From positions 1 through 30,546 of the IMG/VR virus record IMGVR_UViG_3300036719_000772: 30,546 nt of DNA. One strand, written 5' to 3'. Below, one piece after another: positions 20,386-29,520 of this stretch (position 1 is its first letter; the number at the start of each line of letters is the position of its first letter). This stretch comes from a virus. The position numbers were made by a program, and so were the translations under genes. The notes under the pieces are model-generated. The model was not told where the DNA came from. It was given only the letters and a program-made list of their open reading frames with translations, and ran no database searches.

Positions 20386-22515
20386 ATGGCTCAAGAAGGC
20401 ATTGCAACGCTACCCCAATCACCTGAAAACGCCGAAATGCAAACTTTTTCGGGAGCCCTAGATTCAACCAAAAATGCTGTAACGCAGCAAGTTGGCCCAG
20501 AGGCCATGGGTGGTTATGAACAGACCATGGATCAGATGGTTAGTTCCTTAAATCTTCCAGTAGAAGAACTCCAAACTTTAATGGAAGTTTTGAAGTATTT
20601 ATTGCAAAACGAGCAACAATATCCCCAGCTCCGCCAACGTTTAATCCAAGAAGCTGGATTAGACCCAGAAGATATCCCTGAAGAATTTGATCGTGGCTAC
20701 CTGACCACTATGATGGTTGTTGTACAAGAAGCCCTTAACAGGGCTCAAGGCAGCGGAGCTCAAATGCCACAGCCCCAAGGCTTTCAAAAAGGTGGATTAG
20801 CAGGCGCAGCAGAGGCATTACGTCAAAAAGGCCGTGGTGGCGACACCATCTTAGCCCATATTAATCCCCAAGAAGCCCGTGTGCTTAAGTCTATGGGCGG
20901 CGCAGGCACCATTAATCCTGCTACTGGGATCATGGAATTTAAGGGTGGCGGAGGTGGTGTTTTTGGCGGCATTGGTAAAGCAGTAGGCGGCGCATTTAAG
21001 GCCGTTGGTAATGCTGTTAAATCCGTAGTTTCTTCTCCTGTTGGACGGATTGTTGCTACAGTAGCCCTGACTGCGGCTCTTGGGCCAGCGGGTTTAGCAA
21101 TTGCGGGACCAGCGTCAGCGGGATTTGCTGCTTTAGCAATACCCGCAGCTCTTGCCGCATCAGCCGTTTCACTAGCTGGTGGGTCTAATCTTAAACAAGC
21201 TTTAATAGCAGGTGCAACGTCTGGAGCCCTAGCGGGATTTGCTCCTAGTATCTCTAACATGTTACCTGGAACAGGTGGTTATTTAAACGCTGCTGCTACT
21301 GGTGCCATTATGGGTGCTGGCTACGGGGCAGCAACCGGTCAAAACATTGGTCAGGCTGCTTTGACAGGTGGTGTATTAGCGGGTGGAATAAGCGCTTTTG
21401 GTGGAGCAAGTGCCATGGGCCCAGGGCAAGCTCCTGCTCCAATTACAGACAGTAGCCAAGTATTAAACGCAGACGGGACTAGAGCTCCGCTTAGCGGAGG
21501 AGCGGTTTCTCCTTCAAGCCAAGGTATTAGTACACTAACTAGTGGTCAAACTAATTTAACTGCTCCTACAGATGTAGTAGGGGGCTATGGCCCTGATACG
21601 GGATTTGCACCTATTTCAAGTGAAGTAGGTGGCTATGGCCCAGATACAGGGTTCCCACCTCAAACAAGAGGCTCAGAGTTAATTCCAGGAAATGTAAACA
21701 CAGAAGTAACCTACACCGATAAAAGACTTCCTTTACCAAACGCAAGAGATGTGGAGTCTCAAGCTGGTGGTACTTACGGTGGCAGGTCGCCTACTGCAGA
21801 AGAATATCTGATGAGAGAACAGGGTATGCCACGATCTGTGCCTCAATCTGACAGCACAGGAATTGGCAGCTACTTTGACAAAGCAAGTGATTACTTATTT
21901 AGCAAAGACCCAAGTAATCCAGGGTTCTTTTATAACAGTAAAGGAAACATTAGTATTCCTGCTGTTGCTGGAACCGTGCTTGCGGGTGGTGCGTTAATGG
22001 GTGGATTTACACCAACCCAACCCGCTCCCCCTGGAATAGTAGACCGCAGCGTTACAGGCGAAACATTAGTAGACCGTGATCCTTCTCGCTATATCGTAGG
22101 CAATATACCAAACTTTAATACTGGTCAGCCAAACATGCCCCCGGTAACTTACACAGCAGCACCTCAGTACGGGCGCTCTGCTGTTCCTACCTACACGCCT
22201 CCAGCAGGAACAACAACCGCAACCAACTATCAGCCCATTCAACAGCCATACAATAATCCGTATAATTATTCATTTATGCCTAGGGTATATGCAGCTAAAG
22301 GCGGAATAACCAGTATTTACCCAAGAAAAACAGGAAAGATAGATGGCCCTGGGACAGGTACTTCGGATTCAATTCCAGCGATGTTGTCTGATGGCGAATT
22401 TGTATTGACTGCCAAAGCTGTTAAAGGTGCAGGTAAAGGAAGTCGCAGAGAAGGTGCAAAAAAACTATATCGTATGATGCACGCACTAGAAAAGAAAGCA
22501 GGAGGTAGAGTCTAA
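20386..22515 (+). CDS. Internal virion/ejection protein with tape-measure-like motifs
   Basis: A 709-residue protein. Residues 1-125 are helical and acidic; residues 149-185 hold GRGGDTILAHINPQEARVLK followed by SMGGAGTINPATGIMEF. Residues about 185-345 are G/A-rich and hydrophobic, as in proteins that cross membranes during DNA ejection. A P/T/Y-rich linker follows, then residues 653-703 with DGPGTGTSDSIPAMLSDGEF and TAKAVKGAGKGSRREGAKKL, a motif seen at the ends of phage tape-measure proteins. GGAGAGG lies about 8 nt before the ATG. The role is inferred from composition, order and lack of a tape measure elsewhere. Confidence 0.7.
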   Translation: MAQEGIATLPQSPENAEMQTFSGALDSTKNAVTQQVGPEAMGGYEQTMDQMVSSLNLPVEELQTLMEVLKYLLQNEQQYPQLRQRLIQEAGLDPEDIPEEFDRGYLTTMMVVVQEALNRAQGSGAQMPQPQGFQKGGLAGAAEALRQKGRGGDTILAHINPQEARVLKSMGGAGTINPATGIMEFKGGGGGVFGGIGKAVGGAFKAVGNAVKSVVSSPVGRIVATVALTAALGPAGLAIAGPASAGFAALAIPAALAASAVSLAGGSNLKQALIAGATSGALAGFAPSISNMLPGTGGYLNAAATGAIMGAGYGAATGQNIGQAALTGGVLAGGISAFGGASAMGPGQAPAPITDSSQVLNADGTRAPLSGGAVSPSSQGISTLTSGQTNLTAPTDVVGGYGPDTGFAPISSEVGGYGPDTGFPPQTRGSELIPGNVNTEVTYTDKRLPLPNARDVESQAGGTYGGRSPTAEEYLMREQGMPRSVPQSDSTGIGSYFDKASDYLFSKDPSNPGFFYNSKGNISIPAVAGTVLAGGALMGGFTPTQPAPPGIVDRSVTGETLVDRDPSRYIVGNIPNFNTGQPNMPPVTYTAAPQYGRSAVPTYTPPAGTTTATNYQPIQQPYNNPYNYSFMPRVYAAKGGITSIYPRKTGKIDGPGTGTSDSIPAMLSDGEFVLTAKAVKGAGKGSRREGAKKLYRMMHALEKKAGGRV
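21577..21654 (+). repeat. Two-copy in-frame repeat (VGGYGPDTGF)
   Basis: The ten residues VGGYGPDTGF occur at 21577 and again 48 bp later at 21625 within the 709-residue gene, with different synonymous codons. It may be a duplicated glycine-rich spacer. Confidence 0.6.
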
Positions 22516-23585
22516 TGCCTGAAATTACCGAACAAATAGTCCGGGAAGCCCCCGAGATAGAAGCCTATAAAATAGGCCTTTTAAGGTCTGCAAAAGGCTT
22601 AACTGACACGGCTGTTAATTTACCAGGGTACAACATTGCTGGGTTTAACCCAGACCAAATTAGAGCTTTTGAACAAGCACGCTCAGGTATTGGTGCCTAC
22701 CAGCCTTACTTATATGGTGGCACACAAGCCTTAGAAAGAGGTATTGCTACTACTGGTGAAGCCGCTGATGTATTGCGTGGTGCAGACACTCGTAATCAAT
22801 TCCAAGCAGCGCAGGCTGCACAAAATGCTGCTGTGCAAGGAACCATGGGCGCTGGCCGACAGCTTGGTCAGCAAGACATTCAGCAATACATGAACCCTTA
22901 CTCTAACTTAGTTTTGCAACAACAGTTAGGGGAAATGAATCGCCAAGCAGCTATGCAACAGCAAGCTTTGCAGGGTCAAGCCGTTCGAGCAGGTGCGTTT
23001 GGTGGATCACGGGAAGGTATTCAACGTGCTGAGTTAGGTCGCAATTTAATGCAGACACAAAACCAAGCTATTGCTCAATCACTGCAACAAGGCTATGGCC
23101 AAGCGTTAGGTACTGCTCAACAACAGCAACAGGCACAACTAGCCGCTGCTGGGCAATTAGGTAATCAAGCTCAAGGAATTGGTGCGTTGGCTGGTCAGCA
23201 GTATGGAATTGGTCAAAACATGGCTCAGTCCCTTTCTGGAATGGGCGCTCAGCTTGGCAACCTTGGTGTTCAGCAAGGCGCTCTTGGACAGTCTGCTCAA
23301 CAGCTTGGACAGCAAGACGTTAACTTCTTGTACAACATTGGCCAACAACAGCAAGCTCTTACCCAGCAACAAAACGATGCACAACGCAATGCGGCATTGC
23401 AGCAAGCTTACGAGCCTTATCAACGTTTGGCATTCTTGTCAGATATTTACAAAGGTGCACCATCGTCTCAGCAGTCTATTTCAGCCGCTACTGCACCTAC
23501 TCCAAGCGCATTCCAGCAAGCCGTTGGAACAGGTATCGCTGGTCTAGCAGCAGGCACAGCCGCTAAAAAAGCAGGATTATTCTAA
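22515..23585 (+). CDS. Glutamine/alanine-rich internal virion protein
   Basis: A 356-residue protein starting at a TAATG overlap with GGAGG about 10 nt upstream. The N-terminus (IVREAPEIEAYKIGLLRSAK) is a short domain; residues about 90-320 are extremely Q-, A- and G-rich (QQQQQAQLAAAGQLGNQAQG; QLGNLGVQQGALGQSAQQLG). A conserved-looking patch, QQYMNPYSNLVLQQQL, precedes AGAFGGSREG. The end is hydrophobic (GTGIAGLAAGTAAKKAGLF). Long Q/A helices are typical of ejected core proteins, as in P22 gp7/gp20 or T7 gp14. The role is inferred from composition and order. Confidence 0.7.
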   Translation: MPEITEQIVREAPEIEAYKIGLLRSAKGLTDTAVNLPGYNIAGFNPDQIRAFEQARSGIGAYQPYLYGGTQALERGIATTGEAADVLRGADTRNQFQAAQAAQNAAVQGTMGAGRQLGQQDIQQYMNPYSNLVLQQQLGEMNRQAAMQQQALQGQAVRAGAFGGSREGIQRAELGRNLMQTQNQAIAQSLQQGYGQALGTAQQQQQAQLAAAGQLGNQAQGIGALAGQQYGIGQNMAQSLSGMGAQLGNLGVQQGALGQSAQQLGQQDVNFLYNIGQQQQALTQQQNDAQRNAALQQAYEPYQRLAFLSDIYKGAPSSQQSISAATAPTPSAFQQAVGTGIAGLAAGTAAKKAGLF

Positions 23586-23594
23586 GGAGAAGGT

Positions 23595-26036
23595 ATGGAT
23601 TCGAAGGTATTTGAACGGGCGATGTTTAAAGCGGAAAGCAAGCCTCGCAAAGCCGATTCTGGAATTATGCAAGGGTTTGATGACGAAGAGCCAAAAGATA
23701 TTGAAGAGAATGACGACGAGATGATGGAAGAAGTATCCCGTCGTTCACCTAGCTCTCCTGAAATTCTAATGAATAATTTACGGGGCGACATGCGCTCGGT
23801 TGACGCTCGCTATCAAGAATTAGCGGAGATGGTAGGCGAAGATGTTGCGATGGAGACGCCTCCTGAAGTGTTGGCAATGTTGCAGTCTCAGTTTACAGCG
23901 CAACAAGCTCCTGCTGGAATTAGTGGCTTACCTGCTGGTGGAGCGCCTATGGCCCCACCTCCTCCCCCACAAATGGGTGGTGGTATGCCTCCTGCTCCTC
24001 CCCAAATGCCACAAGGACCAATGCCCACGGATCAAGGGCCAGCACCACAAGGGTTTGCTTATGGTGGCATGGTAGATAGCGCCCCTGGTTATGGCCCAAT
24101 GAGCATGATGGCTCCTCCAATGTACCAAGGTGCAATGGCACCACAAGGGTACGCAAAAGGGGGTATTGCAAGCCTACCTCAGTCGGGTGCTAACTATAAC
24201 CAAGGTGTCAGCTACTCAGGACAACTAGAGCCAGGCGCTAATTACATTCAAGGCGCTGGTCGCAACGGCGATACGATGGTTGCGCATATGACTCCTCAAC
24301 AACACCAAGTTCTTTCGATGATGGGAGGGGGCTCGACCACCAACCCAAAAACAGGTCTGCCTGAGCATTACATGGGTGCAGGAATGGCTACAAACTTAAT
24401 GCAGCGCATTCAGCCCTACGCTCAGGCAGCAAATCAAATGATTGGTAGCCGGATGGCACCTGTATTAACGCCACCTAGCATTCAACAAAGTCGTACTACA
24501 TTAGGCACGTTTGGTCCTAAAACAGTAGAAGGAATGGAGCTAACCTATCCTACGCTTACGCAACGGATTGGCATGGCAACAGAGCCTGTACGTAACTACA
24601 TTGCTAATATGCCTGCCTCACAAAAGGCAATCGGTGCGTTATCCACTATCCCAGGGGGTGCAGCAGTAATAAACGCCATGGGTGGCGGAGAGCGTGTAGA
24701 AGCCATGCCTGCTACTGATGTGCCTGCTGTTATTGGCACAGATGCGGCTGGTAATCGTGTTTATTCAGCTCCTCCAAAAGCAGAAGTTCCTAAAGAGCCA
24801 GTAGCAGAAGAAAAGGCAGCGCCAAGTAAAGTAGTGGCAGACACCACTCCTTCCGCTGCACCAAAGACGGTAGAAGAGCTTATTACTAGGCAAACAAAGG
24901 CTGAAAAAACAAATCGCCTAGAAGATTACATGAAAGAAAACCTGCCTATATTTGAGAAGTATATGGGCGGGGACAAAGAAGCCTCGCAAATCCAAGCGTT
25001 GTTATTGTTGGCAGATGCTGGTCTTGAGTACGCTACCAAGCCTGCTCGTACAGGCATGATGGCCTTAGCTAACGCATTCAAGCGTATGCCTGCTGGCCTT
25101 AGCCAGTTGGCTGCACAAGAAGAAGCTCGTAGAACACAGATTCGTGGTGCTGCCCTTACCTCTGGCTTGCAGACTATTGCTGCGGAAGATAAGGCTACTG
25201 CTGCAATTCAACGAGAGCTTTTAAAGAAAGCAGTTAGCGCTGGGGAATTAGTTCCCACAGATCGTGGCGCAGGATTAACTTCTTATGTAGACAAGCAAGG
25301 TCAGCCCAAAGGCATGCGGATTGACCCACAAATTGTTAATAGCTTCTTGAACAGCCGCTTTACACCGCAGGTTCAAAAAAATAAAGAAGGTAATTTAGTT
25401 GGGTTTGACACTCCGTATGCTCGTGTAAGCCCTGCATCACAGACCCTTAACGAAGACAAAACTACTCGTGAGCGTTTAGCAAATGAAGTATCTCGTCAAG
25501 AGTCTGCGTTGGCTGCAATGGATGATGCAATTAAAGAATACTCAGGCGCATTTGGTCCTAAAGCGTTTTTCTCTAATTTGAAAAACAACATCTTGGTTCC
25601 TGTGTCTCCACTAGACCCTAACGTCATGACTGAGCAACAACGTACCAAAATTAACATGGCAATCAATAATGCGACCAAGGCAATTGCAAGGACAGGCGAC
25701 ACAGGAAATATTGCTGTAGCTGAACAAAACGCAGCCGCTTCAATTTTAGGTGACAAGCCAGGTACATTCTTCTCTGATTCTCAGAGCGCTTTGAAACGCA
25801 TGATGACTGTGCGTACATCGTTAGCTAACCAGCGTTTGAATACTGCAGCTCAATTAGGTTGGATTAACCAAGACGTTCAGTTAGAAGTGCCAAACCTTGG
25901 CACGCCTGCTGATCCTATCCCACAAGAAAAGCTAACCTATTTGAAGTCGCTCAAACAAGTTAACCCAAATGCTCAGGTTTACATTAACATTAACGGTAAA
26001 TCCACTCCTGTTTTGTTGTCGACATTGAAGGACTAG
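23595..26036 (+). CDS. Internal virion/ejection protein
   Basis: An 813-residue protein with AAGGAG before the start. The N-terminus is charged and acidic (DEEPKDIEENDDEMMEEVSR); a P/M/G/Q-rich spacer follows (about 110-200). At residues 222-261 is GRNGDTMVAHMTPQQHQVLS, then MMGGGSTTNPKTGLPEHYM, closely paralleling residues 149-185 of the 709-residue protein. The C-terminal half (about 430-813) is long helix, with FTPQVQKNKEGNLVGFDTPY and a coil around NEVSRQESALAAMDDAIKEY. No catalytic motif is recognised. It probably belongs to the internal core packed in the head. Confidence 0.7.
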   Translation: MDSKVFERAMFKAESKPRKADSGIMQGFDDEEPKDIEENDDEMMEEVSRRSPSSPEILMNNLRGDMRSVDARYQELAEMVGEDVAMETPPEVLAMLQSQFTAQQAPAGISGLPAGGAPMAPPPPPQMGGGMPPAPPQMPQGPMPTDQGPAPQGFAYGGMVDSAPGYGPMSMMAPPMYQGAMAPQGYAKGGIASLPQSGANYNQGVSYSGQLEPGANYIQGAGRNGDTMVAHMTPQQHQVLSMMGGGSTTNPKTGLPEHYMGAGMATNLMQRIQPYAQAANQMIGSRMAPVLTPPSIQQSRTTLGTFGPKTVEGMELTYPTLTQRIGMATEPVRNYIANMPASQKAIGALSTIPGGAAVINAMGGGERVEAMPATDVPAVIGTDAAGNRVYSAPPKAEVPKEPVAEEKAAPSKVVADTTPSAAPKTVEELITRQTKAEKTNRLEDYMKENLPIFEKYMGGDKEASQIQALLLLADAGLEYATKPARTGMMALANAFKRMPAGLSQLAAQEEARRTQIRGAALTSGLQTIAAEDKATAAIQRELLKKAVSAGELVPTDRGAGLTSYVDKQGQPKGMRIDPQIVNSFLNSRFTPQVQKNKEGNLVGFDTPYARVSPASQTLNEDKTTRERLANEVSRQESALAAMDDAIKEYSGAFGPKAFFSNLKNNILVPVSPLDPNVMTEQQRTKINMAINNATKAIARTGDTGNIAVAEQNAAASILGDKPGTFFSDSQSALKRMMTVRTSLANQRLNTAAQLGWINQDVQLEVPNLGTPADPIPQEKLTYLKSLKQVNPNAQVYININGKSTPVLLSTLKD

Positions 26037-26037
26037 C

Positions 26038-29000
26038 ATGGCTCAAATTACCACACCAGATGGTCAAGTGATTGACCTAGACACTGGCACAGTTGTTGGA
26101 AGAACCGAAGCCCCTGTACCTAAGTCAAAGTTTGAGATACCAGGAAATCCGTATGACTTAGCTAAGCAAGCCAGCTATGGCTTTAATGCTGCCTTGTTTT
26201 CTCTTCCAGATGCTGCTGTTCGCCAGATTGGTAAAGCACTGGGGTACGATGAAAAAAATGTACAGACCTTAACTAAGATTTTTAATAAAGGCGATACAGG
26301 CCCAAAGAACTCTGAAGAGCGATACGCTCGTGCTATTGCAGAGGGTATTGGTGCAAACTTACCTATTACAGGTATTTTAGGGTTTGCTGCTGCAAGCCAA
26401 AAGTTAGCTGCCCCACTTGCTGCCGATGCCGGAGTGTTAAAACGGGTTGCAAAAGAGACCCTAGACTTTATTCGTAAGAACCCAAAAGCAGCCCTAGCGG
26501 CAGACATTACTTCTGGTGGTGCGTTTGGTCTTGCCCAGCAATACACAAAAGAAGAAGAGATGGGCCCGTTGGCTCAAGAGCTAGTCCCACTTGGCGCAGC
26601 TATTGTTGCACCAATCGGAGGAGCTGCCGCAGCTAAAGTTGCTTCTACTGTTAGCCCTAGTGGTATTGCTGCTCGGTACTTAAAACAAGTAGTAAGCCCT
26701 TCCGAGCAAAAACTAAGTGAAGTTGGAAAAGAGATTGCTGGAGAGTATGGTCCATTTACCCGACCAATTGCTAACCTGTTAGTCCCCCGTGCAGAGCGAG
26801 CCGTGGGCAAAGCTCTAAGCAAAGGGGAAGTCCAAGAAACACTCAGAAAAGCAGAACAACTAATCACGGACCTCGGAGCACAAGGCGTTAGATTAAACAC
26901 CGCCGAGCGTACCATGTTGCCTCAGTTCTTGATTGAACAGGGCAATCTAGTAAAAAATATGGCCCCAGAGCAGCTACAAAAAGAGCTTGCCCGTCGTGCC
27001 AGCAACCTAGCTGAGTTTGATAACATCATTGAGCGCTTCTCTCCTAAAGCAAACATGCCTATTGAAGAAGCAATTCTTAAAGTAAAAACAGATTCGGAAG
27101 AGTTGCAAAACGGTTTAATACAAAAAATCTCGCAAGAGAAAGCGGTTGAAGCAGATCGGGTTGCTAATCGCTACTCTTCTATTGATAAGAACTTAGTAGG
27201 AAATGAGCTGCGTAATACTATTTTAAGCAGCGGGGAAAGCACCTTTTTTAATTTAAGAAATGTAGCTGACCGCATGGGATTACGCCGTAACTTTACAGAT
27301 GAGGACGGCGTGCCTCTTCCCACTCGTGACAACGATGGCAAGTCTTTATTCCCCGCATTTAATATCGAAAAAGACATTAATGCTATTACTGCAAAGTACA
27401 ATGTTTTAACAGGGCCTATTAAAGAATACAGTCCTTACTTGGCAAACATACTGGCACGTTACAAAACTAGACAACAAGCCAAAGGCACAGATGCGTTTGA
27501 AAATGCGTTAGTAAAAGAAATTGCAGAAATTCTTGCTAAAAAGAGGCGGCCTGAAAGTCCCCCCGGGCCTATGGCACCTTATCTGGCGCCGTCTGAACTT
27601 GCAAAAGATGCAATAGACGCTGATCTAAAGTTTGTGCAAATGCAAGAAGGCAACGCTAAATTTATTGTTGACTCTTTAATGCGTCCGGCTGCTGGAACTA
27701 AAAAACGCCCTGGCTTAGCGGATTTAGAACCAAGCCAACAAACTACTTTATTAGCCCGTTCTTTTGACATTGACCCCGCAGAGCTAAAAGCGGCGCAAGA
27801 CCGTGCTATGGCGTCCGCTAAAAAAGTAGGCCAAGTTGATATTAACTTCCCCGAAGCAATTGAATTAATGCAAGCGGCCACCCAATCACGGAACCTAGCC
27901 GTTCAGCGTTTTACCGATGCTCAGTTTGCGGGGCGTGGGAGACAAGCTGCACAAAAAGATTTAGACAAAATTAATGCTGTCTACAAAGACGTAGAAAAAA
28001 TGTTGTTTGATGCTGTGCCTAAAATGGGTAAAGAATACACAGACTTTAAGCAAGTCTATAACGACATATATGGCGGTGCATATGAGCGTTATTTACCTAT
28101 TCTTCTTGGTGCAAAACGGCCTACAGGAGAGTTTTTAACCCCCAATGAAGCTGTAGTTAACGAAGCATTTAAAAACGCTGCAAATCTTAGAGACATGAAT
28201 ATCCTGGTGTCAGACACCCAACAGGGAAGAGACCTCATGGCTCGTGCATCAATGGATTGGCTGCGTAGCAAAAACATTTTGGATAAAGACGGGTTAGTTG
28301 ATCCCAACAAACTGCAAGCTGTAATAAATAGTAATAAAGCGATTATTAACGCTATGCCTGATGTAGTTCGTCAAAACATTACTGACGACTTAGAAATAGG
28401 CAAAGCGGTGTCTGCTCGTATTGGACAGCTAGAAACTCGTAAAAACGCAGCAATAGACGATGAATTAAACAAACTAATTGCTAAAAGCACAAGAGAAGGT
28501 GCTGACCCCAGCGAGCTAATTACCCGTGCCTTGCGTGACCCGGCAGATATGCGTTTGTTGGTTAAATCGCTAGAAGGCTCTCCAGAGCGTTTAGAGGCAT
28601 TACGCCGTGCTGTCTACAAAGAAGCTGCCGACCCTAACGGCAAAGTAATGATTTCGCAGTTCTTGGACCAAGCTAATCCGAAGTCGCTGTCGTTTTTATT
28701 TAGCGAAGAGCAACTTGGAAACTTACGCAAGATTGGTGAGTTAGAAAGATTAATTAAATCCTCTCCTGATGTTGCAAACATTCCTTCGCCGTTTGAATCA
28801 ACTAGCGAAAGACTTGCTAAGACAGTAGGCACGAGCCTCCCTGGCTTAACTAGCTTGGGTCGTTCTATTATGGAAGGCCGTACAGGCGTTACTTGGCCTA
28901 CAGCCTACGTTCTTACCCGCTTCGTAGGTCGTCAAGAGTACGGCATTCTTGACCGTGTGATGCAACGTGCGGTTGAAGATGCGGACTTTGCAAAAGCGTT

Positions 29001-29457
29001 GGTACAACAAGCCCAAGACAAGACTGCAGAAGGCTTTGGCAAGCGGATGCAGAACTTCTTTAACAAGAGTGGTGTGTATATCCCTGAAGTGGTATATAAC
29101 GCTCCTCGTCGTGCAGTAATGACAGAGACCGCTCAAGCATTACAAGAAGAGCCTATGGTAGAGCAACCTACTATTTCAGCTATGCCTCCACAGGTTACAC
29201 CTGCACCACCAGCTATGCCACAGCAAGTCACACCTGCTCCGGTCCAGCCAAGCAACGCTCAACAGCAGATGCAGAAGTTTAATCAACGTTTCCCAGCGCC
29301 TCCTACTAAAGGCATACCAGAGCTAAAGCCTGCGTTCCCGACTACCCCTCCAGCCCCTAGTGGGAATGCTGCGGCGATGTATCAATCCTTGTTCCCACGG
29401 GATACAATCGGTCAGGCTATTCAAGTAAATAAACAACCGCCTCCACCGCAACAATGA
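26038..29457 (+). CDS. Large internal virion/ejection protein (1139 aa)
   Basis: The largest gene here. Hydrophobic stretches at about 100-128 (PITGILGFAAASQKLAAPLA), 151-167 and 182-203 (LGAAIVAPIGGAAAAKVAS) are consistent with membrane insertion. Residues about 210-1010 are long charged helices typical of ejection proteins. The C-terminal 120 residues are P/Q-rich with repeated VTPAPPAMPQQ-like patches. There is no lytic transglycosylase motif. It starts 1 nt after the previous stop, ends the forward late unit, and is followed by the reverse-strand terminator region. Being last and largest of four such genes fits the channel-forming role of P22 gp16 or T7 gp16, an inference only. Confidence 0.7.
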   Translation: MAQITTPDGQVIDLDTGTVVGRTEAPVPKSKFEIPGNPYDLAKQASYGFNAALFSLPDAAVRQIGKALGYDEKNVQTLTKIFNKGDTGPKNSEERYARAIAEGIGANLPITGILGFAAASQKLAAPLAADAGVLKRVAKETLDFIRKNPKAALAADITSGGAFGLAQQYTKEEEMGPLAQELVPLGAAIVAPIGGAAAAKVASTVSPSGIAARYLKQVVSPSEQKLSEVGKEIAGEYGPFTRPIANLLVPRAERAVGKALSKGEVQETLRKAEQLITDLGAQGVRLNTAERTMLPQFLIEQGNLVKNMAPEQLQKELARRASNLAEFDNIIERFSPKANMPIEEAILKVKTDSEELQNGLIQKISQEKAVEADRVANRYSSIDKNLVGNELRNTILSSGESTFFNLRNVADRMGLRRNFTDEDGVPLPTRDNDGKSLFPAFNIEKDINAITAKYNVLTGPIKEYSPYLANILARYKTRQQAKGTDAFENALVKEIAEILAKKRRPESPPGPMAPYLAPSELAKDAIDADLKFVQMQEGNAKFIVDSLMRPAAGTKKRPGLADLEPSQQTTLLARSFDIDPAELKAAQDRAMASAKKVGQVDINFPEAIELMQAATQSRNLAVQRFTDAQFAGRGRQAAQKDLDKINAVYKDVEKMLFDAVPKMGKEYTDFKQVYNDIYGGAYERYLPILLGAKRPTGEFLTPNEAVVNEAFKNAANLRDMNILVSDTQQGRDLMARASMDWLRSKNILDKDGLVDPNKLQAVINSNKAIINAMPDVVRQNITDDLEIGKAVSARIGQLETRKNAAIDDELNKLIAKSTREGADPSELITRALRDPADMRLLVKSLEGSPERLEALRRAVYKEAADPNGKVMISQFLDQANPKSLSFLFSEEQLGNLRKIGELERLIKSSPDVANIPSPFESTSERLAKTVGTSLPGLTSLGRSIMEGRTGVTWPTAYVLTRFVGRQEYGILDRVMQRAVEDADFAKALVQQAQDKTAEGFGKRMQNFFNKSGVYIPEVVYNAPRRAVMTETAQALQEEPMVEQPTISAMPPQVTPAPPAMPQQVTPAPVQPSNAQQQMQKFNQRFPAPPTKGIPELKPAFPTTPPAPSGNAAAMYQSLFPRDTIGQAIQVNKQPPPPQQ

Positions 29458-29493
29458 AAAAGCCCCCGAAATTTCCTACTTATGATCGGGGGC
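29457..29493 (-). terminator. Intrinsic terminator of the reverse replication operon
   Basis: On the reverse strand, GCCCCCGA and TCGGGGGC form an 8-bp stem around a 16-nt loop, followed by TTTTT. It lies about 28 nt beyond the stop of the exonuclease gene and in the gap after the last forward gene, so it closes the reverse operon. On the forward strand no T-run follows the hairpin. Confidence 0.8.
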
Positions 29494-29520
29494 AAGGCAA
29501 CGTATTTGATTGGATAATGG

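Noticed and set aside
20823-21260. Reverse ORF of 145 codons opposite the 709-aa gene
   Set aside because: Alanine/proline-rich shadow of a G/A-rich forward frame; no start signals and no neighbours on that strand.
21485-21500. CTCCGC-TTA-GCGGAG hairpin inside the 709-aa gene
   Set aside because: It is a short stem with no T-tract and no gene boundary nearby; it is likely a chance palindrome in GC-containing codons.
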